Origin: Candidatus Competibacteraceae bacterium
GTDB taxonomy: Bacteria; Pseudomonadota; Gammaproteobacteria; Competibacterales; Competibacteraceae
NCBI GenBank assembly: GCA_027492875.1
Contig: JAPUDV010000071.1
Location: 1 to 64,000 of the forward strand
DNA length: 64,000 nt
Direction: 5' to 3'
Shown here: one piece after another, positions 41,251-51,288 of the stretch
Layout of the letters: each line of letters starts with the position of its first letter
Position numbering within the stretch: position 1 is the stretch's first letter
The notes under the pieces: generated by a model
What the model saw: only the letters and a program-made list of their open reading frames with translations
Database searches by the model: none
Told to the model about the DNA's origin: nothing
Program-made: the position numbers and the translations under genes

Positions 41251-43536
41251 ATGACCGCCCCGCAACGCCGCGCCATCCAGATCAGCGGTCAAGTGCAGGG
41301 CGTGGGGTTCCGCCCATTTGTGTACCGCTTGGCGGTGGCACGCCGGCTGAGCGGCTTCGTCCGCAACGACGGCGCGGGTGTGACCATCGAGATTCAGGGT
41401 GACCCCGCCGCGCTGGACGACTTTCTCCACGCACTGCGTCAACCGCCGCCGCTGGCCCGCATCGACGCGCTTGGGATCAGCGAACGGATTCCACAGGAGC
41501 AGGAATCCACGTTCTTCATCGCCGCCAGCGGCGCCGGCGCGGTCAGCGCCGACATCACGCCGGACACGGCGGTTTGCGGCGACTGCCTGGCGGAACTGTT
41601 CGACCCCGGCGACTGCCGCTACCGCTATCCCTTCGTTAACTGCACCAACTGCGGTCCCCGCTACACCATTACCGCCGCCCTGCCCTACGACCGCCCCAAC
41701 ACCAGCATGGCCGGCTTTGCCCTCTGCCCGGTCTGCGCGCGGGAATATCACGATCCCGACGACCGTCGCTTTCACGCCCAGCCCAACGCCTGTCCGGCCT
41801 GCGGGCCTCGCCTGCGCCTGCGCGACGCCGCCGGCGTACCGATCAAAGTGGGCGATGTCATCGCCGCCACGCTGGAACGTCTGCGCGCCGGCGAGATTCT
41901 GGCCATCAAGGGATTGGGCGGTTTTCACCTGGTCTGCGATGCCCAAAACGCCGCCACCGTGGCCCGCCTGCGCCAGCGTAAGCAACGCGACGCCAAGCCG
42001 TTTGCGGTCATGGCGGCTCACCTTGCCTCGCTGGCGTGCTGGGTGGAAGGCAATGAGGCGGACTGGCGGTTGCTGGAGTCGCCGCAACGCCCCATCGTGC
42101 TGCTGCGCCAAAATCTGGATCGCGAGCCACCCCTGCCCGGCATCACGCCGGGTTTGGCGCATCTGGGCGTCATGCTGCCCTACACGCCATTGCATTATCT
42201 GTTGTTCCACGAAGCAGCCGGCCGCCCGACCGGAACGACATGGTTGACACAACCACAACCGCTGCTATTGGTCATGACCAGCGCCAATCCCGGCGGCGAG
42301 CCTCTGGTGATCGACGACGACGAGGCGGTGCGGCGGCTACAAGGCATTGCCGACGGTTTTGTTACCCACAACCGGGCGATTCTGGCCCGCTGCGAGGATA
42401 GCGTGGTGACTGACGACACCTTTATCCGCCGCGCTCGCGGCCACGCTCCTCAAGCCATCCGCTTGCCCCAGGCTGGACCCTCGACATTGGCCTTGGGCGG
42501 TTATCTCAAAAACACCCTCTGCCTGACTCGCGACGACCGGGCCTATCTCTCCCCTCATATCGGTAGCCTCAACAACGCCGCCACCTGCCGGACCCTGGAA
42601 GAAACCATGACCCACCTGCGGGACATCCTGCGGATCACGCCGGAGCGGGTCGCCCACGACCTGCATCCGGATTTTCCCAGCAGCCGGCTGGCGGCGACTT
42701 ACGCGGCGGAACGGGATCTGCCCTGCATCGCCGTGCAGCACCATCACGCCCACATCGCGGCGGTTGCGGCCGAACACGGTCTGCAGGAACCGGTGCTGGG
42801 ACTGGCGCTGGACGGCGTGGGCCTGGGCACGGACGGCGGACTCTGGGGTGGAGAACTGCTACGAGTGGACGGGGCGAATTTCGAACGGCTCGGCCACCTG
42901 CGACCGCTGCCCCTGCCCGGTGGCGACCGGGCCGCTCGCGAACCGTGGCGACTGGCGGCAACGGTGCTACATCTGCTCGGTCGGAATGCGGAGATCGACC
43001 GCCGTTTCGGCGCCAAGGCGACCGTCATCCAGCACATGCTGGGACAGCGCGTCCACACCCCCGAAACCAGCAGCGCCGGCCGACTGTTCGATGCCGCCGC
43101 CGCCCTGCTGGGCGTGCGTGATGTCAACGACTACGAGGGGCAGGCGGCGATGGAACTGGAGGCATTGGCGCACCGCCACGGTCCGGAGAAACCTCTGGCG
43201 GACGGCTTTCTCCTGCGCGACGACGGGGTGCTGGATTTGCTGCCGCTACTGGCTGTTCTGGCCGGCGGGATGGAATCGGGCCAAGGTGCGGCCTGCTTTC
43301 ATGCCACCCTGGCGCTGGCGCTGAGCGAATGGCTACGTTGGGCGCGTGATCAATCCGGTTTGAAACAGGTGGCGCTAGGCGGTGGCTGTTTCCTCAACCG
43401 TTTGCTGAGCACGCAACTCCAGACCCGGCTTGAAGCGGCCGGCTGGCAGGTACTGACCGCCCGGCAGGCGCCGCCCAACGACGGTGGTTTAAGCCTGGGT
43501 CAGGCGTGGGTGGCGATGCTGGCCGAACTGGATTGA
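41251..43536 (+). CDS. hypF: carbamoyltransferase HypF
   Basis: The 761-residue protein has an acylphosphatase domain (VQGVGFRPFVYRLAVARR), two zinc-finger pairs (CGDCLAEL, CTNCGPRY, CPVC and CPAC), a YrdC-like domain (IKGLGGFHLVCDA) and a Kae1-like C-terminal half with HHHAHIAAVAAEHG. It makes the cyanide ligands of the hydrogenase iron from carbamoyl phosphate together with HypE. HypE and HypD are not in the window. ATG 41251 is chosen (MTAPQRRAIQISGQVQ) over a longer frame that overlaps hypB. Confidence 0.95.
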   Translation: MTAPQRRAIQISGQVQGVGFRPFVYRLAVARRLSGFVRNDGAGVTIEIQGDPAALDDFLHALRQPPPLARIDALGISERIPQEQESTFFIAASGAGAVSADITPDTAVCGDCLAELFDPGDCRYRYPFVNCTNCGPRYTITAALPYDRPNTSMAGFALCPVCAREYHDPDDRRFHAQPNACPACGPRLRLRDAAGVPIKVGDVIAATLERLRAGEILAIKGLGGFHLVCDAQNAATVARLRQRKQRDAKPFAVMAAHLASLACWVEGNEADWRLLESPQRPIVLLRQNLDREPPLPGITPGLAHLGVMLPYTPLHYLLFHEAAGRPTGTTWLTQPQPLLLVMTSANPGGEPLVIDDDEAVRRLQGIADGFVTHNRAILARCEDSVVTDDTFIRRARGHAPQAIRLPQAGPSTLALGGYLKNTLCLTRDDRAYLSPHIGSLNNAATCRTLEETMTHLRDILRITPERVAHDLHPDFPSSRLAATYAAERDLPCIAVQHHHAHIAAVAAEHGLQEPVLGLALDGVGLGTDGGLWGGELLRVDGANFERLGHLRPLPLPGGDRAAREPWRLAATVLHLLGRNAEIDRRFGAKATVIQHMLGQRVHTPETSSAGRLFDAAAALLGVRDVNDYEGQAAMELEALAHRHGPEKPLADGFLLRDDGVLDLLPLLAVLAGGMESGQGAACFHATLALALSEWLRWARDQSGLKQVALGGGCFLNRLLSTQLQTRLEAAGWQVLTARQAPPNDGGLSLGQAWVAMLAELD

Positions 43537-44147
43537 TCACTTTTTTGAAAACAGTGTGGTTTATCGCAAGCACCCCGGCTCCTCGGTGAGCTTTCATGAC
43601 TGCCCTCCTGACAGACGGCGAGTTGGATAGCGCCGTTAAAAGTGAGACTGAGAAATGGAAAGCAGTGCAGCAAATTTGGTGAAACCATTCATATTCCATG
43701 TTTACTACACGGGATATACTTTTCTGGCCGCCCTTGACGTAACAATCATAGGCGCTAGGCTCAAAGCAACCTCATGGGTTCCAAGCACTTCAGACCGACT
43801 CATCTAGGCAGGAATAGATGATCGCATCCGGTCTACAAACCGCTAGATTTACCTACGATCCGTCTCCCCTACCGAGGACCGTATCATGGATAGATCGCTC
43901 TGCATACCGATGGACCACCCGCCCCTTCACCAAGGCGCGATCTGATAGCCCGGTGTAGCCGCTCGCAATCCCGACGGCGTTTTCAGACGCACCGGCGCCC
44001 TGCTCCCCATGGACTGGTCCCACCGACCGACAGCGAAAAAAATCTTCGCGAACTTTCGCGTTGTTCAATGGCAAAATTCACCCTACCATTTCGGACTGTT
44101 TTTAGCCGTCCTCGTTTTTCTTTACTTCATTGAGGTTAATATCACCC
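43537..44147. other. intergenic region with a promoter for the phosphofructokinase gene
   Basis: About 610 bases without a recognisable gene; short open frames on both strands lack codon bias. TTGTTC (44061-44066), 17 bases, and TACCAT (44084-44089) make a plausible plus-strand promoter leading to the gene at 44148 with a leader of about 50 bases. Confidence 0.5.
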
Positions 44148-45377
44148 ATGAGCAAGCCCAAGAAAGTTGCAATCCTCACCGCAGGCGGTTTGGCCCCCTG
44201 TCTCAGTTCGGCGGTTGGTGGTCTCATCGAACGCTACACCGAGATCGATCCCAGCATCGACATCATCTGCTATCGCAGCGGCTATAAAGGACTCCTGCTG
44301 GGCGATTCCTACAAAGTCACCCCGGAAATTCGGGAAAAAGCCCGGCTCTTACACGGCTTCGGCGGCTCGCCCATCGGCAACAGCCGGGTCAAGCTCACCA
44401 ACGTCAAGGACTGCGTGAAGCGCGGCCTGATCAAGGAGGGCGAGGACCCACAGAAAGTCGCCGCCGACCAACTGATCAAGGATGGCGTCGACGTGCTCCA
44501 TACCGTCGGCGGCGACGACACCAACACCGCCGCCGCCGATCTCGCCGCCTTTCTGGCCAAAAACAACTACGGACTCACGGTCATCGGTCTGCCCAAGACC
44601 GTCGACAACGATGTGTACCCGATCAAGCAATCGCTGGGCGCCTGGACCGCCGCCGAACAGGGCGCCCGTTACTTCCAGAACGTCGTCGCCGAAAACAACG
44701 CCAACCCGCGCATGTTGATCATCCACGAAGTCATGGGACGCAACTGCGGGTGGCTCACCGCCGCCACCGCGCTGGAATACCGCAAGCTGCTCGACCGCGC
44801 CGAATGGCTGCCCGCCATCGGGCTCGGTCGTCCCTCGTTCGACATCCACGCCGTTTTCATCCCCGAGATGGAAATCGATATCACCGCCGAGGCCAAGCGC
44901 CTGCGCGCCGCGATGGACCAAGTCGACGACATCAACATCTTCGTCTCGGAAGGCGCGGGCGTGGAGGCGATCGTGGCCGAACTGCAGGCCAAGGGTCAGG
45001 AAGTGCCCCGCGATGCCTTCGGCCACATCAAGCTCGACGCCGTCAACCCTGGCAAATGGTTCGGCGAGCAGTTCGCCCAGATGATCGGCTCGGAAAAAAC
45101 CCTGATCCAGAAGTCCGGCTATTTCGCGCGCGCTTCCGCCGCCAACATCGAGGATATCCGCCTTATCAAGTCCTGCGTCGATATGGCCGTCGAATGCGCC
45201 ATGCGCCGCGAAGCCGGCGTCATCGGTCACGATGAGGATCGCGGCGGCGTGCTGCGCGCTATCGAGTTCCCCCGTATCAAGGGCGGCAAGCCCTTCGATA
45301 TCGATACTCCCTGGTTCACCGAGATGCTGGCGGCCATCGGGCAACCGAAAGGCAAGAAGATCACGGTCAGTCACTAG
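44148..45377 (+). CDS. pfp: pyrophosphate-dependent 6-phosphofructokinase
   Basis: The 409-residue protein has the phosphofructokinase fold: AILTAGGLAPCLSSAVGG, then HTVGGDDTNTAAADLA and LPKTVDND. The GGDD motif, where ATP enzymes have GGDG, is the usual sign of a PPi-dependent enzyme, and the adjacent PKTVDND Lys fits as well. It interconverts fructose 6-phosphate and fructose 1,6-bisphosphate using PPi/Pi, so it can work in both directions. The start MSKPKK at 44148 fits the family start. No other glycolytic gene is adjacent. Confidence 0.9.
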   Translation: MSKPKKVAILTAGGLAPCLSSAVGGLIERYTEIDPSIDIICYRSGYKGLLLGDSYKVTPEIREKARLLHGFGGSPIGNSRVKLTNVKDCVKRGLIKEGEDPQKVAADQLIKDGVDVLHTVGGDDTNTAAADLAAFLAKNNYGLTVIGLPKTVDNDVYPIKQSLGAWTAAEQGARYFQNVVAENNANPRMLIIHEVMGRNCGWLTAATALEYRKLLDRAEWLPAIGLGRPSFDIHAVFIPEMEIDITAEAKRLRAAMDQVDDINIFVSEGAGVEAIVAELQAKGQEVPRDAFGHIKLDAVNPGKWFGEQFAQMIGSEKTLIQKSGYFARASAANIEDIRLIKSCVDMAVECAMRREAGVIGHDEDRGGVLRAIEFPRIKGGKPFDIDTPWFTEMLAAIGQPKGKKITVSH

Positions 45378-45385
45378 GAGAAAAA

Positions 45386-45443
45386 CCGGAATACGCCGGA
45401 ATGACGCCGTGCAAGCTCACGGTCGATCCCGGCGTATTTCCGG
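45386..45443. terminator. long hairpin between convergent pfp and ftsK
   Basis: CCGGAATACGCCGG (45386-45399) pairs with CCGGCGTATTTCCGG (45429-45443) apart from one bulged base, and an inner CCGTG/CACGG stem extends the structure. It lies just after the pfp stop and just before the ftsK stop on the other strand, so it may end both transcripts. There is no T run, so intrinsic termination is not certain. Confidence 0.5.
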
Positions 45444-45467
45444 CTCGCGTCCTCCGTCCTCTCCCTC

Positions 45468-48410
45468 TCAAGGCGGCGGGGGCGCGATGACCTCGCGGCT
45501 GCCGTTGGATTGCAACGGCCCCACCACGCCAGCGCTTTCCATCTCCTCGACCAGCCGCGCCGCCCGGTTATAACCGATGCGCAAGCGGCGTTGCACGCCC
45601 GACACCGAGGCGCGCCGGGATTCGGTCACGATGCGCACCGCTTCATCGTAGAGTGCATCGCTCTCGCCGCCACGACCCTCGCCATCGCCGTTGCCGTTAT
45701 CGCTCTCCTCGCGCGGTTCGGCCAGCACCTCGTCGATGTAATCCGGAACACCGGTCTGGCGCAGATAATCGACCACGCGATTGACCTCGTGATCGTCCAC
45801 GAACGCACCATGCACGCGCTGCGGCAAACCGGTGCCGGGCGGTAGGTACAGCATGTCGCCGTGACCCAGTAATTGCTCCGCCCCCATCTGATCGAGGATG
45901 GTGCGCGAATCCACCCGCGACGACACCTGAAAGGCGACGCGGGTCGGGATGTTGGCCTTGATCAGGCCGGTGATCACGTCGACCGACGGCCGCTGCGTGG
46001 CCAGAATCAAATGAATGCCGGCGGCGCGCGCCTTCTGCGCCAGCCGGGCGATCAACTCCTCGACCTTCTTGCCGACGATCATCATCATGTCGGCCAGTTC
46101 GTCGATCACCACCACGATGAACGGCAACGGTTGCAACACCGCGATTTCGCCCGGCGTCTCCGCGCGCTCCGGCGTCCAGAACGGATCGACCAACCCCTCC
46201 CCCGCCGCCAGCGCGTCCAATACCTTGCGATTGAAGCCGGCGATGTTGCGCACTTTCAGCGCCGCCATCAGCCGGTAACGGCGCTCCATTTCAGCCACGC
46301 ACCAGCGCAGGGCGTTGGCCGCTTCCTTCATGTCGGTCACCACCGGGGTCAGCAGATGCGGGATGTCTTCGTAAATCGATAGCTCCAGCATCTTGGGATC
46401 GACCAGAATCAACCGCACCTCGCTGGGGGGCGCCTTGTACAACAGGCTGAGCAGCATGGCGTTGATCGCCACCGATTTACCGGAGCCGGTGGTGCCGGCC
46501 ACCAGCAGATGCGGCATCTTGTTCAGGTTCGCCACCACCGGATTGCCGCCGATATCCTTGCCCAGAGACAGGGTCAGCGTCGCGGTCGACTGGGTGTAAA
46601 CCGGCGCTTCCAACACCTCGCGCAGGTAGACGATCTCGCGGTGCTGGTTTGGAATCTCCAGCCCGATCACCGACTTGCCGGGAATTATCTCCACCACCCG
46701 CACGCCGATCACCGACAGGCCACGCGCCAGATCCTTGGCCAGATTAGTGATCTGGCTGACCTTGACGCCCGGCGCCGGCTCGACCTCGAAGCGGGTAATC
46801 ACCGGACCCGGCTCCACCGCCACCACCTGTGCGTCGATGCCGAAACTCTTGAGCAGGACTTCCACCCGTCGGGACATCTCGACCAGCGTCTCGCTGGAAT
46901 AACCGGCGGTGCGGGCCGGCGGCCGGTCGAGCAGATCGAGGGGAGGCAACCGAGAGGACGCCATCGGGGCTGGCGCGACGACCCGCCGCGCCAGCGTCGC
47001 TACCGGCGCGGGGAATGCCGGCGCGCGCGGCGCGGGGCGAGAGGCTACGGCCGGCGATGGTGTCGACCGCTCCAACTCCTCCAGATCCTCCCGCGCTTCC
47101 GGCTCAAAATCGGATTGCGCGCCCGCAATCGGACAAGGTATCGAAACCGCGCGGGCAACCCGGTCACCGCCGATCGGAATCACTCGGGCGCTTGCAAGCT
47201 CGCCGGCGAAACCTGCGTCCGTGGGCCTGTCCGTCCGTGCGGCGATTGGCGTCACTTGTGGGAGCGTCGCGGAAAGCGGCCGGCCGGCGGCGGGGTTGTG
47301 GCCGATACCCGCGACAGGCACCAGCGTCAGCATATCCAGCGCCGATCCGGCGGATGTCTCTCCCTCGGCTTCGGGGACGACCGCCACCGCATGCGGTCGG
47401 TGGTCCCGCAGCGGCAAATTCAATACCGGCTCGATGCGCGCCGACGGCCGCGAACCCGCCACCGCCTCGGTCTTCCTGGCCGGCGGTTCGGCGTCGACCG
47501 CCGGGAGGGCATCAGCCGGGGCGGGGTTTCCACCGGCGGCATTCGCCGTGGGCGTCCGAGCGATGGCCGGTTCCTCGCTGGACCACCGGGTACGCCATCG
47601 AGCCAACAATCGGCCGGCGACACCGCGCAACCGCGCTCCTGGAGCCGGCCGCTCCAACGCCGCCACGGGCGCCGCTCCGGTATCGGTGGCCAGCAGCTCC
47701 ACGGGCGTGGAATCGGGTGGCGGCGGCTTGGCGTCATCGCCCGCCGGACGGTTCCAGCGCAACGGCGCCAGGATCAAACCGCCCACCCAGTCGCTTGCCT
47801 TCAGCACCACGCTGCCCAAACCCTCCATCAGCGCCAGCCACGACAGACCGGTGCCCAGGGTAAAACCCGCCAGTAACAAGGCCGCCATGAACAGGTTGCC
47901 GCCCGCAAACCCGAAGGCCTGAATCAAAAACTGGCCGACGTGCGCGCCCACCAACCCGCCGGCCGATCCATCGCCGGGCATCGTGCCGGGCGCCACGCGC
48001 AGATGCACCGCCGCCAGACCGCAGGCGGTGGCCAGCGCCACCGCGAACCCCATCACCCGGAACAACACCACCTCCGCATCCAGATCCAGCAGCACGCCAC
48101 ACTTGAACAGCCGCCAGCCGCCGAACACCACGCCCAAGGGCAGCAGACAAGCGGGATAGCCGAAAAAATACAAGGTGATATCCGCAAACCAGGCGCCGAC
48201 CACACCGCCGAGATTATGCAGTTGAGCCACATGCGCGGCATGGGTCCATGCCGGGTCCGCCGGGTTGTAGGTCACCAGCGCGCCGACCATTCCCAACGCG
48301 ACCGCGGCCAGCGACCAGAAGCCGATTTCCCGTAACACACGGTTAAAGAAACGAAGAATGTCGAGCCGAACCCCATGCCGTTCGGTCTTGATTCGATGTG
48401 CCTGCGCCAA
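45468..48410 (-). CDS. ftsK: DNA translocase FtsK
   Basis: The 980-residue protein has an N-terminal membrane domain with four helices ([20 protein letters not shown] and onward), a proline/alanine-rich linker of about 250 residues, and a RecA-like motor with Walker [15 protein letters not shown] and Walker [15 protein letters not shown]. The C-terminal gamma winged-helix ([20 protein letters not shown]) reads chromosome polarity sequences. FtsK links cell division to chromosome segregation. TTG 48410 is the best start, with AGGA upstream. Length is within the family range. Confidence 0.95.
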   Translation of the reverse strand: MAQAHRIKTERHGVRLDILRFFNRVLREIGFWSLAAVALGMVGALVTYNPADPAWTHAAHVAQLHNLGGVVGAWFADITLYFFGYPACLLPLGVVFGGWRLFKCGVLLDLDAEVVLFRVMGFAVALATACGLAAVHLRVAPGTMPGDGSAGGLVGAHVGQFLIQAFGFAGGNLFMAALLLAGFTLGTGLSWLALMEGLGSVVLKASDWVGGLILAPLRWNRPAGDDAKPPPPDSTPVELLATDTGAAPVAALERPAPGARLRGVAGRLLARWRTRWSSEEPAIARTPTANAAGGNPAPADALPAVDAEPPARKTEAVAGSRPSARIEPVLNLPLRDHRPHAVAVVPEAEGETSAGSALDMLTLVPVAGIGHNPAAGRPLSATLPQVTPIAARTDRPTDAGFAGELASARVIPIGGDRVARAVSIPCPIAGAQSDFEPEAREDLEELERSTPSPAVASRPAPRAPAFPAPVATLARRVVAPAPMASSRLPPLDLLDRPPARTAGYSSETLVEMSRRVEVLLKSFGIDAQVVAVEPGPVITRFEVEPAPGVKVSQITNLAKDLARGLSVIGVRVVEIIPGKSVIGLEIPNQHREIVYLREVLEAPVYTQSTATLTLSLGKDIGGNPVVANLNKMPHLLVAGTTGSGKSVAINAMLLSLLYKAPPSEVRLILVDPKMLELSIYEDIPHLLTPVVTDMKEAANALRWCVAEMERRYRLMAALKVRNIAGFNRKVLDALAAGEGLVDPFWTPERAETPGEIAVLQPLPFIVVVIDELADMMMIVGKKVEELIARLAQKARAAGIHLILATQRPSVDVITGLIKANIPTRVAFQVSSRVDSRTILDQMGAEQLLGHGDMLYLPPGTGLPQRVHGAFVDDHEVNRVVDYLRQTGVPDYIDEVLAEPREESDNGNGDGEGRGGESDALYDEAVRIVTESRRASVSGVQRRLRIGYNRAARLVEEMESAGVVGPLQSNGSREVIAPPPP

Positions 48411-48644
48411 AATGGAATCCTGTGGTGGTATTTGAGGATGCGACCGGAGAGGAAGGGCCGATGCCCGCGCCGGCTGCGATCGCCGCCAGCGGCGACCCCG
48501 AAAAAATCGAATGGCGGTTATTGTCCCATCCCCGGACGATCAGGTGAAGGGCGCCGACAGACCGGGGCGAACCACCGCGCCGTTTCGAGTTCAAAGCCGC
48601 ATGACGCGCCTTCGATCCGATCCCCTACCGCCAACTCATGACTC

Positions 48645-49820
48645 ATGCGCATCCAACGCCTCGATAACTTGAGCGAACTTTCCGCCATTGCGTGGAACGC
48701 GCTCGTACCCGACCGCAATCCTTTTCTCAGCCATGAGTTTCTCAGTGCCCTGGAGCGGCATCACTGCGTCGGCGAACACACCGGCTGGCTACCCTGGCAC
48801 CTCGTCTGCCGGGACGAAAGCGGGCGACTGCTGGGCGCGGCGCCGCTGTACCTGAAATACAACTCCTACGGCGAGTTCGTCTTTGACTGGGGCTGGGCCG
48901 AAGCCTACCGGCGGCAGGGCTTGCCCTACTACCCCAAGCTGGTCGGCGCCATCCCCTACACCCCGGTCAGCAGCCTGCGGCTATTGCTGGCTCCCGGTCA
49001 GCCCGATCCCCAGGCAACGGCGCGGGCCATGATCGGCTACGTGCTGGAGGAGAGCCGCCGCCGCCAGATCTCCTCGATTCACTGGCTGTTCCCCACCACC
49101 GCCGACCTGGACCCGCTGCTGGCCCAGGGCTTTCTCCACCGGTTGGGCTGCCAGTTCCACTGGCGCAACCGCGGCTATCGGGACTTTCAGGATTTTCTCG
49201 ACGGCTTCACCGCTAAGCGGCGCAAAAACATCAACCGGGAACGCCGGCTGGTCCGCGACGCCGGCCTGGAGTTGCGGCGGCTGTCCGGCCACGAGGCGAC
49301 CGAGGCTGAATGGCGGGCTCTGCATGGCTTTTACTGCTCGACCTTCGACCGACTGGGCGGCGCGCCGACCCTGACCCTGCCCTTTTTCCAAGAGATCGCC
49401 ACCACGCTCGGAGACCGGATCGTGCTGGTGCTGGCCCGCGCCCAGGGCCGCGAAGTGGCCGGCGCCATCAGCTTCCGCGACGACGCCACGCTCTACGGCC
49501 GCCACTGGGGCTGCCGGTCCGATTATGACAGTCTGCACTTTGAAGCCTGCTATTATCAGGGCTTGGAATACTGCATCCAGACCGGATTGCAGCGCTTCGA
49601 ACCCGGCGCGCAGGGCGAGCACAAGATCTATCGCGGCTTTTTGCCGGCGCTCACGCATTCGGCGCACTGGATCGCCCATCCGGGTTTCCGGGGCGCCGTG
49701 GCCGATTTTCTCGCCCGGGAAACACCCGCCCTGCGCCAGTATGCCCGGGACCTGTTGCAACATTCGCCCTATCGGGATGAGGTGACGCCGGATGCGCCTG
49801 CCATGGCTGGATCCGCATAA
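48645..49820 (+). CDS. DUF482 (GNAT-fold, FemAB-like) family protein
   Basis: The 391-residue protein belongs to the acyltransferase-like DUF482 group: DWGWAEAYRRQGLPYYPKLV, FTAKRRKNINRERRLVRDAG and a final GNAT-like domain with GRHWGCRSDYDSLHFEACYY. The family is annotated as a possible peptidoglycan- or aminoacyl-related acyltransferase, but its reaction is not established. It overlaps aat by 29 bases, and aat overlaps bpt, so the three genes form an operon of GNAT-fold proteins, the other two being tRNA-dependent aminoacyl transferases. A related activity is plausible. Confidence 0.8.
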   Translation: MRIQRLDNLSELSAIAWNALVPDRNPFLSHEFLSALERHHCVGEHTGWLPWHLVCRDESGRLLGAAPLYLKYNSYGEFVFDWGWAEAYRRQGLPYYPKLVGAIPYTPVSSLRLLLAPGQPDPQATARAMIGYVLEESRRRQISSIHWLFPTTADLDPLLAQGFLHRLGCQFHWRNRGYRDFQDFLDGFTAKRRKNINRERRLVRDAGLELRRLSGHEATEAEWRALHGFYCSTFDRLGGAPTLTLPFFQEIATTLGDRIVLVLARAQGREVAGAISFRDDATLYGRHWGCRSDYDSLHFEACYYQGLEYCIQTGLQRFEPGAQGEHKIYRGFLPALTHSAHWIAHPGFRGAVADFLARETPALRQYARDLLQHSPYRDEVTPDAPAMAGSA

Positions 49821-50526
49821 CGACAGCCAGCCCTTTCCCCATCCGGATCGCGCCCTGTCGGAACCGGATGGCCTGCTGGCCGCTGGCGGCAGCCTGACGC
49901 CGCGCCGCTTGTTGCGCGCCTACCGGATGGGCATCTTCCCGTGGTACTCGGCTGACCAGCCGATCCTGTGGTGGTCGCCGGATCCGCGCCTGGTATTGTT
50001 TCCGGAATCGGCGCGGGTCTCGCGCAGCCTGCGCAAGACCCTCCGCAAGGGCCTGCTCACCTTCACCGCCGACACCGTCTTCGAGCGCGTCGTCGCGGCT
50101 TGCGCCGCGCCGCGCCGGGGAGCGCCGGGCACCTGGATCACCCCGGAGATGCACCACGCCTACTGCCGGCTGCACCGGCTGGGCCACGCCCACTCCATCG
50201 AAACCTGGCAGGAGGGCGAACTGGTGGGCGGGCTGTATGGGGTAGCGGTGGGCCGGGTGTTTTACGGCGAATCCATGTTCAGTTGGACCCGCGATGCCTC
50301 CAAAGTCGCGCTGGTGGCGCTGGCCACTCAACTCTGGCGCTGGGATTTTGCCCTCATCGATTGTCAGGTGACCACCGACCACCTGCTGAGCATGGGCGCG
50401 GCCGACATCCCCCGCACCGCTTTCCTGCAGTTGCTGGAACGATACTGTCCCCAGCCCGGCCAACCCAGCCCCTGGCGGTTGGACGCCGATTTGCTCGATC
50501 GCCTGTTTGCCGGCGCACGCTCATGA
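49792..50526 (+). CDS. aat: leucyl/phenylalanyl-tRNA-protein transferase
   Basis: The 244-residue protein has the Aat pattern: GLLAAGGSLTPRRLLRAYRM, GIFPWYSADQPILWWSPDPR, YGVAVGRVFYGESMFS and LIDCQVTTDHLLSMGA. Aat adds Leu or Phe from tRNA to N-terminal Lys/Arg, marking proteins for ClpAP. Its start lies inside the previous gene (29 bases) and its stop overlaps bpt (ATGA), so the cluster is translationally coupled. Confidence 0.95.
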   Translation: MRLPWLDPHNDSQPFPHPDRALSEPDGLLAAGGSLTPRRLLRAYRMGIFPWYSADQPILWWSPDPRLVLFPESARVSRSLRKTLRKGLLTFTADTVFERVVAACAAPRRGAPGTWITPEMHHAYCRLHRLGHAHSIETWQEGELVGGLYGVAVGRVFYGESMFSWTRDASKVALVALATQLWRWDFALIDCQVTTDHLLSMGAADIPRTAFLQLLERYCPQPGQPSPWRLDADLLDRLFAGARS

Positions 50527-51248
50527 GCAACCCCCGCGATTCGCTGTACGACCTGCGCATGTTTCTGACCACCGATTACGCGTGCAGCTATCTGCCGGGC
50601 CGGCGGGCGCGCAATCTGGTCGCCGATCCGACGGTCACCGATAGCCTCCTGTATGCCCAACTGGCGGAACTCGGTTTCCGCCGCAGCGGCGAGCATGTCT
50701 ACCGGCCGCATTGCCGGGGCTGCACGGCTTGCCGATCGCTGCGCATACCGGTGGAACCGTTTCAACCGAACCGCTCGCAACGGCGGCTGTGGAACCGCAA
50801 CCAGGACCTGCGGGCGCGAATGCTGCCGGCCGAATTCGACGCCGAGCATTTCGATCTATTCGCTCGCTACATCGGAACCCGTCACGCCGGCGGCGGCATG
50901 GACCCCGCCAGCCCGGAGAACTACTGGTCGTTCGTGGCCTCGCGCTGGTGTCCGACCTGGCTGTACGAGTTCCGCCTCGACCAGGAACTGCTGGCGGTGG
51001 CGGTGGTGGACCGGCTGGATGAGGGGCTGTCGGCGGTCTACACCTTTTTCGATCCACTCCATGACGCGCGCGGTCTCGGAACCTTCGCGATCCTGTGGCA
51101 GATCGCCGAGGCGCGGCGGCTGGAACTACCGTGGGTGTATCTGGGCTACTGGATCGAGCAGTGCGACAAGATGGCCTACAAGGCCCGCTTCAATCCGCAC
51201 GAGGTCTTCGTCCCGGAACGCTGGGGGTGGATGGCGGTCGAGCGATAG
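50523..51248 (+). CDS. bpt: aspartate/glutamate leucyltransferase Bpt (arginyltransferase family)
   Basis: The 241-residue protein matches the bacterial Bpt/Ate1 family: TTDYACSYLPGRRARNLVAD, the cysteine-containing HCRGCTACRSLRIPVEPF, LYEFRLDQELLAVAVVD and the C-terminal WIEQCDKMAYKARFNPHEVF. Bpt adds Leu to N-terminal Asp or Glu for the N-end rule. It directly overlaps aat by four bases, joining the two bacterial N-end-rule transferases in one operon. Whether Leu or Arg is transferred cannot be read from sequence. Confidence 0.93.
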   Translation: MSNPRDSLYDLRMFLTTDYACSYLPGRRARNLVADPTVTDSLLYAQLAELGFRRSGEHVYRPHCRGCTACRSLRIPVEPFQPNRSQRRLWNRNQDLRARMLPAEFDAEHFDLFARYIGTRHAGGGMDPASPENYWSFVASRWCPTWLYEFRLDQELLAVAVVDRLDEGLSAVYTFFDPLHDARGLGTFAILWQIAEARRLELPWVYLGYWIEQCDKMAYKARFNPHEVFVPERWGWMAVER

Positions 51249-51288
51249 CGCCGCCGGGCGGCGTTCAGAGGCGTTTTTGCACGGGCTC

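Noticed and set aside
43553-44074. Short frames on both strands in the gap before the phosphofructokinase gene
   Set aside because: They lack codon bias, ribosome-binding sites and recognisable residues.
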